Shown: one piece after another, positions 9,030 to 18,100 of the stretch | How positions within the stretch are numbered: position 1 is the first letter of the stretch | Layout of the letters: every line of letters starts with the position of its first letter | Notes under the pieces: model-generated | The model's database searches: none | Seen by the model: the letters and a program-made list of their open reading frames with translations, nothing else | Told to the model about the DNA's origin: nothing | Position numbers and translations under genes: made by a program | Assembly: GCA_016931995.1 (NCBI GenBank) | Contig: JAFGDS010000142.1 | Span: forward strand, 62,001-126,000 | From: Pirellulales bacterium | GTDB lineage: Bacteria; Planctomycetota; Planctomycetia; Pirellulales; Thermoguttaceae | Length of the DNA: 64,000 nt | Direction of reading: 5' to 3'

Positions 9030-9974
9030 TTACGCCCTTCTCTTCCGCAGGATCCCCATGAGTCCAACAAGTCCGCCGAGCAACATCGCCGCCGTGCCCG
9101 GCTCCGGAATGGCCGACCCAACCTGGAAGTTGTCCGTCCAGAATCGGTCGCTTCTGGGCGTGTTCTCGCCGGTGTAGCCGTAGAAGCCCACGTTCACTGC
9201 CGCGTTGGAAAGCGTCAGGGCGGCGAACGCATCGCCCATGGCGTCGATATCGATCACGCCGCGCGACACCTCGTCGACGAACACTTCGACCGTCCGCTCC
9301 GGGATGTCGACCAGCACGGCGTAGTTGTACCACTGGCCCGCGAGGGTGCCGGAGGTCAACCCGGTATTGACTTCGCCGATCGTCGGATTGAACAGGGTGA
9401 TCTGCGCGTAGCCCAACGGATTGTCGGTCGACCGGACGAAGACCGTGACGTTGTCCGCGCCCCAAATGCTATCGACGGCGCTGCCGAAGGTGAGATCCAC
9501 GCGATCCCGCACCTGAACGGCGTCGAACTGAAGGACGAACCGGTCGCGCAGTCCGTAGCCGATGCCCCAGTCGCTGCCCCAGGGGCCCGTCTGGGTCATG
9601 CCCGTGGCCGAGCCGGCGCCGGAGTCGCCAGGGTAGATGGACTCGCCGTTGAGCGCCGTCCCGTCGCGGGCGATGCTCCAGGCGCCATCCACCCAGCTCC
9701 GTGCCGGGTTGCCGTAGGTGCTTTCCACGGCAAGACCCTCACCGAAAACGCCGTTGCCCGGCGACGGATAATCGACGGCGCTGAGCGGCCAGCCGCCGGC
9801 GGCATCGCGGTCCGGGAGGCCGCCGAAGTCCGTGCCCGTGAACGTGTCGCTGTAATCCAACGCGCCGATCAGCGAGGAGCTGCCCACCGAGACGCCGCCC
9901 GCCTGGGCCGACAGGCCGAAGGAGACGGCCAGCACCGCCGCGCCGATGAAGAAGAGAAGCCGTGCGAATCGCAT
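9030..9974 (-). CDS. Secreted PEP-CTERM protein, paralogue B without dockerin
   Basis: 314 residues from the ATG at 9974, with GGAGGG upstream. The signal peptide MRFARLLFFIGAAVLAVSFG leads to a body matching paralogue A in long stretches (SLIGALDYSDTFTGTDFGGL, RDRFVLQFDAVQVRDRVD, WYNYAVLVDIPERTVEVFV). It jumps straight from DNFQVGS to the sorting tag IPEPGTAAMLLGGLVGLMGI plus LRKRRA. The two genes are tandem on the same strand 145 bp apart, which points to local duplication followed by gain or loss of the dockerin segment. Confidence 0.85.
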   Translation of the reverse strand: MRFARLLFFIGAAVLAVSFGLSAQAGGVSVGSSSLIGALDYSDTFTGTDFGGLPDRDAAGGWPLSAVDYPSPGNGVFGEGLAVESTYGNPARSWVDGAWSIARDGTALNGESIYPGDSGAGSATGMTQTGPWGSDWGIGYGLRDRFVLQFDAVQVRDRVDLTFGSAVDSIWGADNVTVFVRSTDNPLGYAQITLFNPTIGEVNTGLTSGTLAGQWYNYAVLVDIPERTVEVFVDEVSRGVIDIDAMGDAFAALTLSNAAVNVGFYGYTGENTPRSDRFWTDNFQVGSAIPEPGTAAMLLGGLVGLMGILRKRRA

Positions 9975-10254
9975 GAGAGGTGCCCTCCACAAGGTGCAAA
10001 AAACGGGAGCAAGACAACAAGCCAAAACCAACGACACCGAATCGCCTGGCGCCTCTTCTCCTGGAATCAGGTTTCTGGTTGTGCCGGATTGGACGAGATC
10101 GTCGGCGTCGCGCGTGCCGAAGAACCTCGGCGGAAACGCGACAAACCTAGCACATGTCACATATGTTAACTCTTTGGTTTTGCGATTTCAAGAGGCCGTC
10201 TTTCGATTTTCAAGGGTTTCCGCCAAGAAGACGCCAGAGTGGGGTGTGGGATAA

Positions 10255-11280
10255 CTACCCACCCAATAGTCGGCTAGACCAGCCAAACACCCCGAACGCC
10301 AGAAGCAGCACCGCGACGCCCGCGATCATGGTCGCCCGCGTCCGCCACGACGTGCCCCGCCATTCGCCGGTCAGCACGCCGGCGAGATTGCCGAAGAGGA
10401 CCGCGACGACGAGCATCATGGGGAACGCGACGTAGGGGCCAAAGGTACCCATCCGATCCGATCCAATCCCAAAGAGCACGATCCCCAGCGGCCAGGTGAC
10501 GCCCATGAACACCGCCCATGCCCAGTAGCGGATGCCCCCCTCCTTCACCAAGAGCCCCAGCGTCCGCCGTCGCGCCATCAGCCAGAAGGCGTAACCGGCG
10601 TTGACCAGGAAGTTGCCGGTGAACACCAACGCCCAGATGGCGTTGGCCTTTGCCGCGGCCGACGCGCCGTGGCCAACGGCCGCCTCGGCAATGGGTTTGC
10701 CAAACACGAAGCCGAAATTGACCAAAGCCGAGAGCACGCCGGAGACCAGGCAGAACAGCAGCCCCAATGCCAAGGGCACGTTGGTTCCTCCCGCCGCGCT
10801 GCCTTCCAGTTCCCGCTGACGCAGCCGGCCGGCCCAGGCGCAGACGACCACGCCGGCGATCATTACGACCACGGCGGCGACGAGCACCAGTCCGCCGGGC
10901 TCGCGAAGTTTGTCGGGTTCTCGAATGGCCAAGAGCACGGGCGAGCCGAAGATGGTGATCAGCCCCATCAGAAGCGAGACGCCCAGGGCGACGCCCACCG
11001 CGGCGATGGCCTTGCCCCAGAAGATCCCGCCGAGCCCCCACCCCAAACCAAACAGAAGCGGCACGGCTAGTCCGGCGAGGCCCACGTCGGCATAGACGCC
11101 GCGAAGCTCGGGCACGGTCAGCAACGCCACGGGCCACGGCACCAAGAGCAGGGCCATGAGCGAGCCGGCGCCCCAGGTGTTTTCCCACTGCCACCGCGGC
11201 GTCCGCGTGACCGGCAGCGAGAAGAGCCCCTCCATCACCCCGCCCACAACGACCAGAACAATGCCGAGCCCGAGGTCCAT
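10255..11280 (-). CDS. rhaT: L-rhamnose/proton symporter
   Basis: 341 residues with about ten hydrophobic segments. The N-terminus MDLGLGIVLVVVGGVMEGLF, with SLPVTRTPRWQWENTWGAGS, matches the RhaT start (long hydrophobic helix, basic loop, W-x-WE-x-x-W). The second half keeps NANAIWALVF-like and LGIVLFGIGSDRMGTFGPYV segments of this drug/metabolite-superfamily branch. It imports L-rhamnose with H+. About 300 bp of repeats separate it from the SDR gene upstream, so it may be the last gene of the same operon or transcribed alone. The rhamnosidase and rhaA nearby support the assignment. Confidence 0.88.
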   Translation of the reverse strand: MDLGLGIVLVVVGGVMEGLFSLPVTRTPRWQWENTWGAGSLMALLLVPWPVALLTVPELRGVYADVGLAGLAVPLLFGLGWGLGGIFWGKAIAAVGVALGVSLLMGLITIFGSPVLLAIREPDKLREPGGLVLVAAVVVMIAGVVVCAWAGRLRQRELEGSAAGGTNVPLALGLLFCLVSGVLSALVNFGFVFGKPIAEAAVGHGASAAAKANAIWALVFTGNFLVNAGYAFWLMARRRTLGLLVKEGGIRYWAWAVFMGVTWPLGIVLFGIGSDRMGTFGPYVAFPMMLVVAVLFGNLAGVLTGEWRGTSWRTRATMIAGVAVLLLAFGVFGWSSRLLGG

Positions 11281-11322
11281 GAGTCGTGGCTCCGTGGTCA
11301 GCGATTTGTCAAAAGCCCCTTG

Positions 11323-11434
11323 TCATCCTGAGCACCCCGTCATCCTGAGCACCCCGTCATCCTGAGCACCCCGTCATCCTGAGCGCCCCGTCATCCTGAG
11401 CGCCCCGTCATCCTGAGCGAAGCGAAGGATCTCC
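11323..11434. repeat. Five 17-bp tandem copies of a half palindrome
   Basis: The unit TCATCCTGAGC(A/G)CCCCG occurs five times in register (11323-11407). It is followed by one copy of the longer dispersed element TCATCCTGAGCGAAGCGAAG that it clearly derives from. Relatives lie near 24617, 36490, 52078, 53732, 56680 and 61491. Confidence 0.9.
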
Positions 11435-11518
11435 GTTGCATGGCTCCTGCAGGATTTCTTCCCGTGATTGTCATTGCGAAGCCGCAAGCGGCTCATGGGT
11501 ATGGTTGGCATCTCACGG

Positions 11519-11572
11519 CACTGGCGGAGCCAGTGGCACACGATCGCGCACTGGCTTAGCCAATGGCACTCG
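11519..11572. repeat. Two copies of CACTGGCnnnGCCAGTGGCAC repeat
   Basis: CACTGGCGGAGCCAGTGGCA and a diverged CACTGGCTTAGCCAATGGCA follow each other just downstream of the SDR stop. The same palindrome family fills the 5' end of gspJ and the region before pcrA. Confidence 0.85.
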
Positions 11573-11578
11573 ATCACG

Positions 11579-12376
11579 CTAGTCGGAGCCCGCGAAGCTG
11601 GACGCCTCGCCGAGTCCTTCCGAGCCCATGCCGTGGTAGCCGCCGTCGACCATGATTTCCGTGGCCGTGATGAAGCTGGCCTCGTCGCTCAGCAGGAAGG
11701 CGACCGGCGCGGCGCATTCCTCGACCTCGCCGAGTCGCCGCAGCATGTGGAATTTACCCCAGATCGGTCCCCATTTTGCCCGATCGCCTCCGGCCGCCTT
11801 GTCCACCTCGCGGGTCCAAATCCAGCCCGGGCTAACGGTGTTCACGCGGATGTTGTAGGGCGAGAGATCCAAGGCCATGCACCGCGTGAGCTGGTTCACC
11901 GCGCCTTTGGCGGCGTTGTACGTCCAGCGGTCGGGCTGCGCGATGTGGGCCGAGATGCTCGACAGGTTGACGATCGCGCCGCCGCCCTGGGCCTTCATCG
12001 GCTCGACGACGTTTTGGGCCATCGTGGCGTAGCCGATCGGGCCGACGTTCATCGACCGCAGCCAGTCCTCTCGCGTCGCGCCGAGACCCTTGGCGATGAA
12101 CGAGAAGGCGTTGTTCACCAGATAGTCGATCCGGCCCCAGGCGGCCAGCGCCTCGGCCACGAGCCGCTTGCAGAACGCCTCGTCGGCCATGTCGCCGCGG
12201 AAGAACCGGACGGCGAAGCCCTTGTCCCGAAGCTCCCTCTCCGTGGCCGCGCCGCCGTCGCTAATGCCGCTATAGGCCACGTGAACGCCCTCGGCGCAAA
12301 GCCGTTCGACGATCGCCCGGCCGATGCCCGTCGAGCCCCCGGTCACAATGGCCGCTTTGCCGGCGAGTCCTCGCAT
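11579..12376 (-). CDS. Short-chain dehydrogenase/reductase
   Basis: 265 residues, classical SDR. The nucleotide-binding motif is TGGSTGIG near residue 13, NNA at about residue 90, and the active site is Ser in NLSSISAH with YNAAK about 14 residues later. The start at 12376 puts the Rossmann strand at the N-terminus as expected. It oxidises or reduces a hydroxyl/carbonyl with NAD(P); SDRs in deoxysugar loci commonly act as sugar 1-dehydrogenases, so an L-rhamnose or L-fucose dehydrogenase role is a fair guess but not shown. It lies 92 bp downstream of the cyclase gene on the same strand, probably one operon. Confidence 0.85.
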   Translation of the reverse strand: MRGLAGKAAIVTGGSTGIGRAIVERLCAEGVHVAYSGISDGGAATERELRDKGFAVRFFRGDMADEAFCKRLVAEALAAWGRIDYLVNNAFSFIAKGLGATREDWLRSMNVGPIGYATMAQNVVEPMKAQGGGAIVNLSSISAHIAQPDRWTYNAAKGAVNQLTRCMALDLSPYNIRVNTVSPGWIWTREVDKAAGGDRAKWGPIWGKFHMLRRLGEVEECAAPVAFLLSDEASFITATEIMVDGGYHGMGSEGLGEASSFAGSD

Positions 12377-12468
12377 GACTGATTCTCCGTATGCGCGGAT
12401 TGACGTGCGATTCCTGTCTACGTTGTGAAGCCGCAAGCGGCTACTCTCCACTCTCAACCGTCTACTGC

Positions 12469-13119
12469 CTACTCCTCCACAATCGCCACGGCGCGGATGG
12501 GCGAGCCGTCGCGGTCCTTGATCGGCAAGGGAAACGCGGCCAGCGTGAAGCGATCGGGCAAGCGATCCAGATTGGCGAGCCCTTCCACCACGACGATCTC
12601 CGCGTCGGGTCCGAGCAGGGCGTGGTGGATTTCCTTCCACTGCGCGCCGGGCGTCGGCGTGTCCATGCCCAACAGGCCGATGCGGCGCTGGGCGATCCAC
12701 TGGGCCGCCTCCAACTCCAGCGACGGGAAATCCGCGAAGAACGCCGGCGTGCCAAATGCGCGGTCCCAGCCGGTGCGGTAGACGACCTTCGCCCCGGGCT
12801 GGAAACGGTCGGCGTGCGGCAGGAACATCTCCAGCGTGATGGATTGCCTCGGCGCTAGCGCCCCGCCCGGCGCCAGATCGATAAGCGCGGCCGGGCCGAA
12901 GAAGCGATCCAGGGGCACGCGATCGACGGTCGCGCCGTCGTCGAAGAAATGGAACGGCGCGTCCAGGTGCGTGCCCTGGTGCGTCGACATGCTGATCTGC
13001 GTGATGTTGTAGCCGATCGACGCGATCGTGTTGTGGGGAAGAATGGAGAGCTTCGGGTCGAACGGAAAGTTGGCCTGGCCGTGTTCCAGCGGATGCGAGA
13101 GATCAACCAATCGCGTCAT
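12469..13119 (-). CDS. Cyclase-family (kynurenine formamidase-like) metal hydrolase
   Basis: 216 residues. The metal-binding signature H-x-G-T-H-x-D-x-x-x-H appears as HQGTHLDAPFHF near residue 47, and the C-terminal VVVEGLANLDRLP is also family-typical. These enzymes hydrolyse N-formyl or lactone-like bonds; in a sugar locus a lactonase-type role is conceivable. The start codon lies inside the end of the upstream dehydrogenase gene (17-bp overlap), indicating translational coupling. Confidence 0.85.
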   Translation of the reverse strand: MTRLVDLSHPLEHGQANFPFDPKLSILPHNTIASIGYNITQISMSTHQGTHLDAPFHFFDDGATVDRVPLDRFFGPAALIDLAPGGALAPRQSITLEMFLPHADRFQPGAKVVYRTGWDRAFGTPAFFADFPSLELEAAQWIAQRRIGLLGMDTPTPGAQWKEIHHALLGPDAEIVVVEGLANLDRLPDRFTLAAFPLPIKDRDGSPIRAVAIVEE

Positions 13120-14185
13120 GGGTCGCGTCCTTGTTCCAATGGACCCCGTTGCCGCGATCCCCGTTGCGTTGGTCCCCGTTGCCGTGGACCCCGTTGATCA
13201 CCGTGGCGACCGCCTCGCCCAACAGAGCCCTGCGGCAGGCGTCAGCCCCCTTGGTGCGCATCTCCATGAGCCCTTCCTCGCTGTAGAAGGCGGCGTGGGG
13301 ATTGATGAGCACGCGGTCGTGGGCCGGATGGTCCGGATCGCGCCAGGCCGCGATGAGGGGGTCGAACGACCCCGGCGGCTCGCACGCCAGGACGTCGATT
13401 CCCGCCCCGGCCAGCTTGCCCGAGACAATCGCCGCCGGAATCGCCGCCGTATCGACGATTCCCCCGCGGGCCGTGTTGATCAGGTACGATCGCTCGGGCA
13501 TCTGGCTAAGCGCATCGCCGTCGATCATGTGGCGGGTTTCTTCCGTCAGCGGGCAGTGCAGACTGAGCACGTACGACGTCGCCAGGAGTTCGGCGAAGCT
13601 CTCCAGCCGCCGGATGCCCAGCGCCTTGTCGTATCCATCCGGCTTGTACGGATCGTAAAAGGCGACGTCCATGCCCAGCATTTTACCGCGCAGGGCCATC
13701 GCGGTGCCGATCCGCCCCAGGCCGACGATGCCCAGTTGCCGGCCGCGAAGCCGCGCCAAGGGCGCCGCCTGGGTGTAGGACCACTCGCCGCGGGCCGCGC
13801 GGAGCCGCGAGTTGAGCCGCGCGATGCCCCGCGCCAACGACAGCATCATCCCCATGGCGGTGTCGGCGACTTCCTCGCTGCCGTAGTCGGGTACGTTGGC
13901 CACGGGGATGCCCCGCCGACTGGCCACCTCGCGGTCCACGTTGTCGCAGCCCACGCCGCAGCGGATGATCAACCGGCACCGGGTCAGCCGATCGATCGTC
14001 TTGCGCGTGAGGCTGACGTAGTGGTAGAGCATGATCGCCGCGGCGTCCTCGATCCGGCCGACCAGGTCGTCCTCGCCGTGCGCGTCCAGGGCCTCGATTC
14101 GAGCCAGATCGCCGAGGATGCGACGCTCCGGCTCGAGATCGTCCGTGATGAAATCGGTAATGACAACGCGGGGGAGTTGACTCAT
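13103..14185 (-). CDS. NAD-dependent 2-hydroxyacid dehydrogenase (CtBP-like)
   Basis: 360 residues. It has the phosphoglycerate/D-lactate dehydrogenase fold with IRCGVGCDNVD, the nucleotide motif GLGRIGTAM, the catalytic Arg in NTARGGIVD, Glu in ACEPPG and His in NPHAAFYSEEG. It interconverts a 2-hydroxyacid and a 2-ketoacid; substrate not predictable. The start overlaps the gntR stop by 4 bp (ATGA), and the end overlaps the cyclase start. The last 30 residues are an unusual low-complexity tail of four five-residue repeats beginning with Asn-Gly, encoded by a 15-bp tandem repeat. Confidence 0.88.
   Translation of the reverse strand: MSQLPRVVITDFITDDLEPERRILGDLARIEALDAHGEDDLVGRIEDAAAIMLYHYVSLTRKTIDRLTRCRLIIRCGVGCDNVDREVASRRGIPVANVPDYGSEEVADTAMGMMLSLARGIARLNSRLRAARGEWSYTQAAPLARLRGRQLGIVGLGRIGTAMALRGKMLGMDVAFYDPYKPDGYDKALGIRRLESFAELLATSYVLSLHCPLTEETRHMIDGDALSQMPERSYLINTARGGIVDTAAIPAAIVSGKLAGAGIDVLACEPPGSFDPLIAAWRDPDHPAHDRVLINPHAAFYSEEGLMEMRTKGADACRRALLGEAVATVINGVHGNGDQRNGDRGNGVHWNKDATHDAIG
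13144..13203. repeat. Four 15-bp tandem repeats in the dehydrogenase tail
   Basis: Units of CCCCGTTGC plus six variable bases occur four times in register and encode NG(D/V)xx on the minus strand. The reading frame is kept, so copy-number change would only lengthen the tail. Confidence 0.85.
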
Positions 14186-14931
14186 TGTTGCGCGTCCCGA
14201 AGGTCTTCTTCGGCCATTCTCAGGTGGGCAAACATCGCTTTTCGGGCCGCGTCGGCGTCGCCGCGGCGGATGGCCGCGAGGATGGCGCGGTGGCCTTGCA
14301 GCGCGCGATCCGTGCCCGTCCGACTGATCGTTTCTTTCCGCGATCTGCGCATCGCCCCCGCGACCGTGGTCAGAAGAAGCGGAAAGAGCGGGTTGCCCGT
14401 CGATTCGGCCAGAAGATCGTGAAACCGCGCGTCGGCCTCGACCCGGGCGGTCAAGCCGCAGGCGGCGGCCATGTCGTCGACAGACTGCTCGAGGACCTGC
14501 AATTGCTCGGGTGTTGCCCGTTGCGCGACCAGGGAGACAATCTCCGTCTCCAACGGAAGTCGGACCTCGATGAGATCCAGGAGGGAATGATCGCCCCGCT
14601 GAAGGTAGGTGCCGAACGTCTCGACCACCGTCTGCGGATCGGCCGGGCGAACCCGGGGCCGCTTGCCCTGGGAAACCTCGACCAATCCCTGCGCGCCGAG
14701 GATCCGCATGGCCTCGCGGACGACCGTCCGCGAGACGCCGAGGGTTTCGCCCAGGCGTCCCTCGGGCGGCAGGATCCCGTCGGGATCGAACTCCCGGCCC
14801 AGGATCTGCGAGCGGAGCCGTTCGACCACGCCGCGGACCAGATCTTGCCGCTTCAGGGGCTTCAGGCCGATGCCGGCAGGGCTGGCTATTCTACCCTCAT
14901 CCGAGGTAATCATGCTGTCCATAGCCTCCAT
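14182..14931 (-). CDS. GntR/FadR-family transcriptional regulator
   Basis: About 249 residues if the ATG at 14931 is used; ATGs at 14922 and 14913 are also possible. The N-terminal winged helix has GVVERLRSQILGREF, LPPEGRLGETLGVSRTVVREA and GLVEV. The C-terminal FCD ligand domain has EVRLPLETEIVSLVAQRAT, FHDLLAESTGN and HRAILAAIRRGDADAARKAM. FadR-type regulators sense small carboxylates or sugar acids. It is first in the operon gntR, dehydrogenase, cyclase, SDR, and a perfect palindrome overlaps its start, so it probably represses itself and, through a shared 10-mer, the rhamnosidase gene. Confidence 0.88.
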   Translation of the reverse strand: MEAMDSMITSDEGRIASPAGIGLKPLKRQDLVRGVVERLRSQILGREFDPDGILPPEGRLGETLGVSRTVVREAMRILGAQGLVEVSQGKRPRVRPADPQTVVETFGTYLQRGDHSLLDLIEVRLPLETEIVSLVAQRATPEQLQVLEQSVDDMAAACGLTARVEADARFHDLLAESTGNPLFPLLLTTVAGAMRRSRKETISRTGTDRALQGHRAILAAIRRGDADAARKAMFAHLRMAEEDLRDAQQ

Positions 14932-14942
14932 GATATCATACA
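14930..14942 (-). promoter_or_regulatory. Candidate operator at gntR start
   Basis: ATGATATCAT (14930-14939) is a perfect 10-bp palindrome. Read on the minus strand the site is TGTATGATAT followed by CAT. The same TGTATGATAT 10-mer occurs upstream of the rhamnosidase gene at 18504-18513. AT-rich matches of this length are unexpected in such GC-rich DNA. That this is the GntR site is inference. Confidence 0.45.
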
Positions 14943-15035
14943 AGATTGCGTAGTCAAGGTAGTGTTCCCCCCAAAAGTGCGTGCGCCACCGGGAGCAGTG
15001 GGTGAACCGGTTTGTGATTGCTACCGTGCATGTTC

Positions 15036-15110
15036 GGGGTGGCACAGCCCAAGGCACGAGGGGCGTGAAAACGTATAGCCACGCCCTCCGTGCCTCGGGG
15101 CGCGCCACCC
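15036..15110. repeat. Imperfect inverted repeat downstream of the rhamnosidase gene
   Basis: Arms of about 31 bp (15036-15067 and 15080-15110, core GGCACGAGGGGCGTG against CACGCCCTCCGTGCC) enclose 12 bp. It lies 50 bp beyond the rhamnosidase stop on the minus strand and may end its transcript. A related sequence is at 47552-47601. Confidence 0.7.
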
Positions 15111-15161
15111 AGGAATCCAGCGCCTGACAGCTTTATCATAAACCCAGTGGGGACACATACT

Positions 15162-18100
15162 CTACCACGGGGCCACAAACTCGTACGTACCCGGCTCCAC
15201 CTCGAACGCGGCGGCGTCGGCAGGTTTCTCGTCCAAGCGGCGGATGCCCGCGACGGAGTCCACCGGCTGTCCACCCTCGGTTACCTTGGCCGGGTCGCGC
15301 GTCGGCACGTACACCGTCACCATCGTATTGGCCGGCACCACAACCCGCAAGGTGATCCGACCGTCGGCGATCTCCCACCGGCTCTCGATCGGGCCGCGGA
15401 TCGAGTCGTACCGGGCCTTGACCCATTTCAAGTTGCCCACCGGCAGCGGGCGAACCAGGAAGTGCTTGAAGCCGGGTTGTGTCTCGTCCGGATGGATGCC
15501 GGCCAGATTCCGCCACATCCACTCGCCCACCGCGCCCAGGGCCCAGTGGTTGAGCGAATTCATGCCCGAGGCGTTCATCCCCCGCCCTTCGACGTATCCA
15601 TCCCAACGCTCCCAAATCGTCGTCGCCCCCATTTCGACCATGTAGCCCCACGACGGCACGGTGCGGAGCATGGCCAGGCGGTACGCCTCGGCGTGCTGCC
15701 CGTTGCGCGTCAGCTCGAGCATCATCCGGTGCGTGGTCTGGATGCCGGTCGAGAGGTGGTCGTTGAATCGCTTGATCGCCGCCAGCGCGTGCCCCATAAG
15801 CGCGGGGCGCATCGACTCATCGACCATGTCGAACGCCAGCGCGACGGCGTAGCCGGCCTGGGTGTCGCCGTGGATCTTCCCGTCAGGCGCGACGTAGGCC
15901 TCGCAAAACGCCTTTTTGATGTCCTTGGCCAGCTTGCCGTACTCGGCGGCCTCCGCCTCGCGGCCGAGCACGCGGGCCATCTTGGCCACAATCTCCGTCG
16001 AGTGGGCGAAGAAGGCCGTGGCGAACACCTCGTTGGGCACGGCGCTACCCTTCTTCGGATAGCCCTCGACGGTCATCGTGTCGCCGTTGAGCCAGTCGTT
16101 GTAGTCGTTGCCGCGGGACTTTTGCCAGAGCAAATTCGGGTTGTTGCGGTGGATGTAATCGACCCAGCGGCGCGCCGCGTCGAAGTGTTGGGCGAGCATC
16201 CGCTCGTCCGCGTAGTTCTGGTACACCCGCCACGGCACGATCGTGCCCGCGTCGCCCCAGGCCGGCACGCCGGTAAACTGCACTCCCTTATCAACCATTC
16301 GGGGCGAGAAGTCGGCGAAGCGGCCGTCGTCGGCCTGGGAGTCGCGGACGTCGGGGATCCATTTGGTGAAGAACGCGGCCATGTCCATGTTGAAAATGGC
16401 CGTCTGCGCGAAGGACTGGATGTCGCCCATCCAGCCGAGCCGCTCGCCCCGCTGCGGGCAGTCGGTCGGCGTGCTCTCGAGGTTCGCCCGCTGAACCCAG
16501 ATCACCAGCCGCATGATCTCGTTCAGAAGCGGCTCGGAGAACTCGATCTTGCCGACGTCGGGGGCGTCGGAGTGGAACACGCGGCCGACGATGTTCTCGA
16601 TCGGCACGGCCTTGTCGGGGCCCGTGATCTCGAGGTAGCGGAACCCGTGGTACGTGAACCGGGGCTCGAAAACCTCCTCGACGTCGCCGCGAAACGTGTA
16701 GCGGTTGATCTGCGCGCCGGAACCGAGGTTGGCCGTGAAGAGCGTGCCGTCCTTGTTCAGGATCTCCGCGTGGCGCGTCGTGACCGTCGCGCCGGCGGGT
16801 CCCGCGAGCTTGATGCGGCACCAGCCGACCATGTTCTGGCCGAAATCGTAGACGAACACGCCCGGCTTCGGCTCGGACACGCTCATCGGCGCGATCTCGC
16901 GCGTGACGCGGATCGGCTCGTTCGGCTGGGCCACGAGCTTGCCCGCGTCGGCCGGGACGACGCGGACGGGTTTCCACCCCTTCGCGTCGAAGCCGGGCTC
17001 ATTCCAGCCGGGCATTTCCATGCGGGCGTCGTAGGTCTCGCCGGCGTAGATGCCCGACGCGCGGATCGGGCCGTCGGTCGTCCCCCGCCACGAGCCGTCC
17101 GACACGATCGACTGCCGCGTGCCGTCGGCCATCTCGACTTCCAGACGCATCAAGAGCCGGAAGACCGGTTGCGACATGGCCGTGCGAAACGCCAGCGGGC
17201 CAGCGTACCAACCTTCGGCCAGCATGGCGCCGACGGCATTGTCGCCCTCGCGAAGCAGGTCCGTCACGTCATACGTCTGATATTGCAGCCGCTTGGGGTA
17301 CAGAGTCCATTCCGGCGCGAGCAAATGGTCGCCCACGCGATGGCCGTTCATCCATAGCTCGTAGAGTCCCAAGCCCGTCACGTACGCGGTGGCCCGCTTG
17401 ATCTTGCCCGGCAGGGCGAAGTCCTTGCGGAGCACCGTGACCGGCTGTGGAGTGATTTGCGCGTTGCCTGGATCGCCCTTGACTTGGCCGTCCACCAGCC
17501 GCGCCCGCGACCACCCGCCCTGCTCGATCGAATCGCCGGCGGTCACCGTGGCGCCCTCGGCCACGTTATTGCCCTCGGCGAGCACGTCCATCTCTGCCAG
17601 GGCCATGGCGAAGACGCCCGGATCGCGCTGGGCAAGACGCGTCGCCGTGACGCGGACGTACCGGCCGGGCGTCGCCGCGAACTCAAAGAGCATCGCCTTG
17701 TCGCCGGGGTTGGCCACGTCGGCCTCCGTGCGATCCACCACCCGCTTGGCGTCGGAGAAGTCGGCGGCCGAGGCCACGTCGATCGCGAACCGCACGGGAA
17801 AGAGGAAGCCCGGCGTGTCGGCGTAGTCATAGGGATGAGCCGGATACAGCTTCACCGCGTCGATTTGCTGGACCTTGCCCAGGTCCACGGCAACCCACTT
17901 GGTCACGTCCGCCGTGGCGACGATTTCGCTGTGGAAGCCGTTGTGCGACGGCCGCGGCGGCGATCCGGCCGGCTTCACGTCCGCGGCAATCCACTGGGCT
18001 CTCCAGTCCGCCGGGTCAAGCAGGCCCATGGACCAGCTTGCCGGCTCGCTCCACGCGGAGGGCTGCCCCTGGCGATCCCAGACGCGGACTTTCCAATAAC

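Noticed and set aside
11323-11434. CRISPR-like array
   Set aside because: The 17-bp units abut each other with no spacers.
15090-17357. 755-codon forward frame
   Set aside because: It is antisense to the GH78 gene, rich in His/Arg/Val, and has no family features; high-GC DNA produces such shadows.
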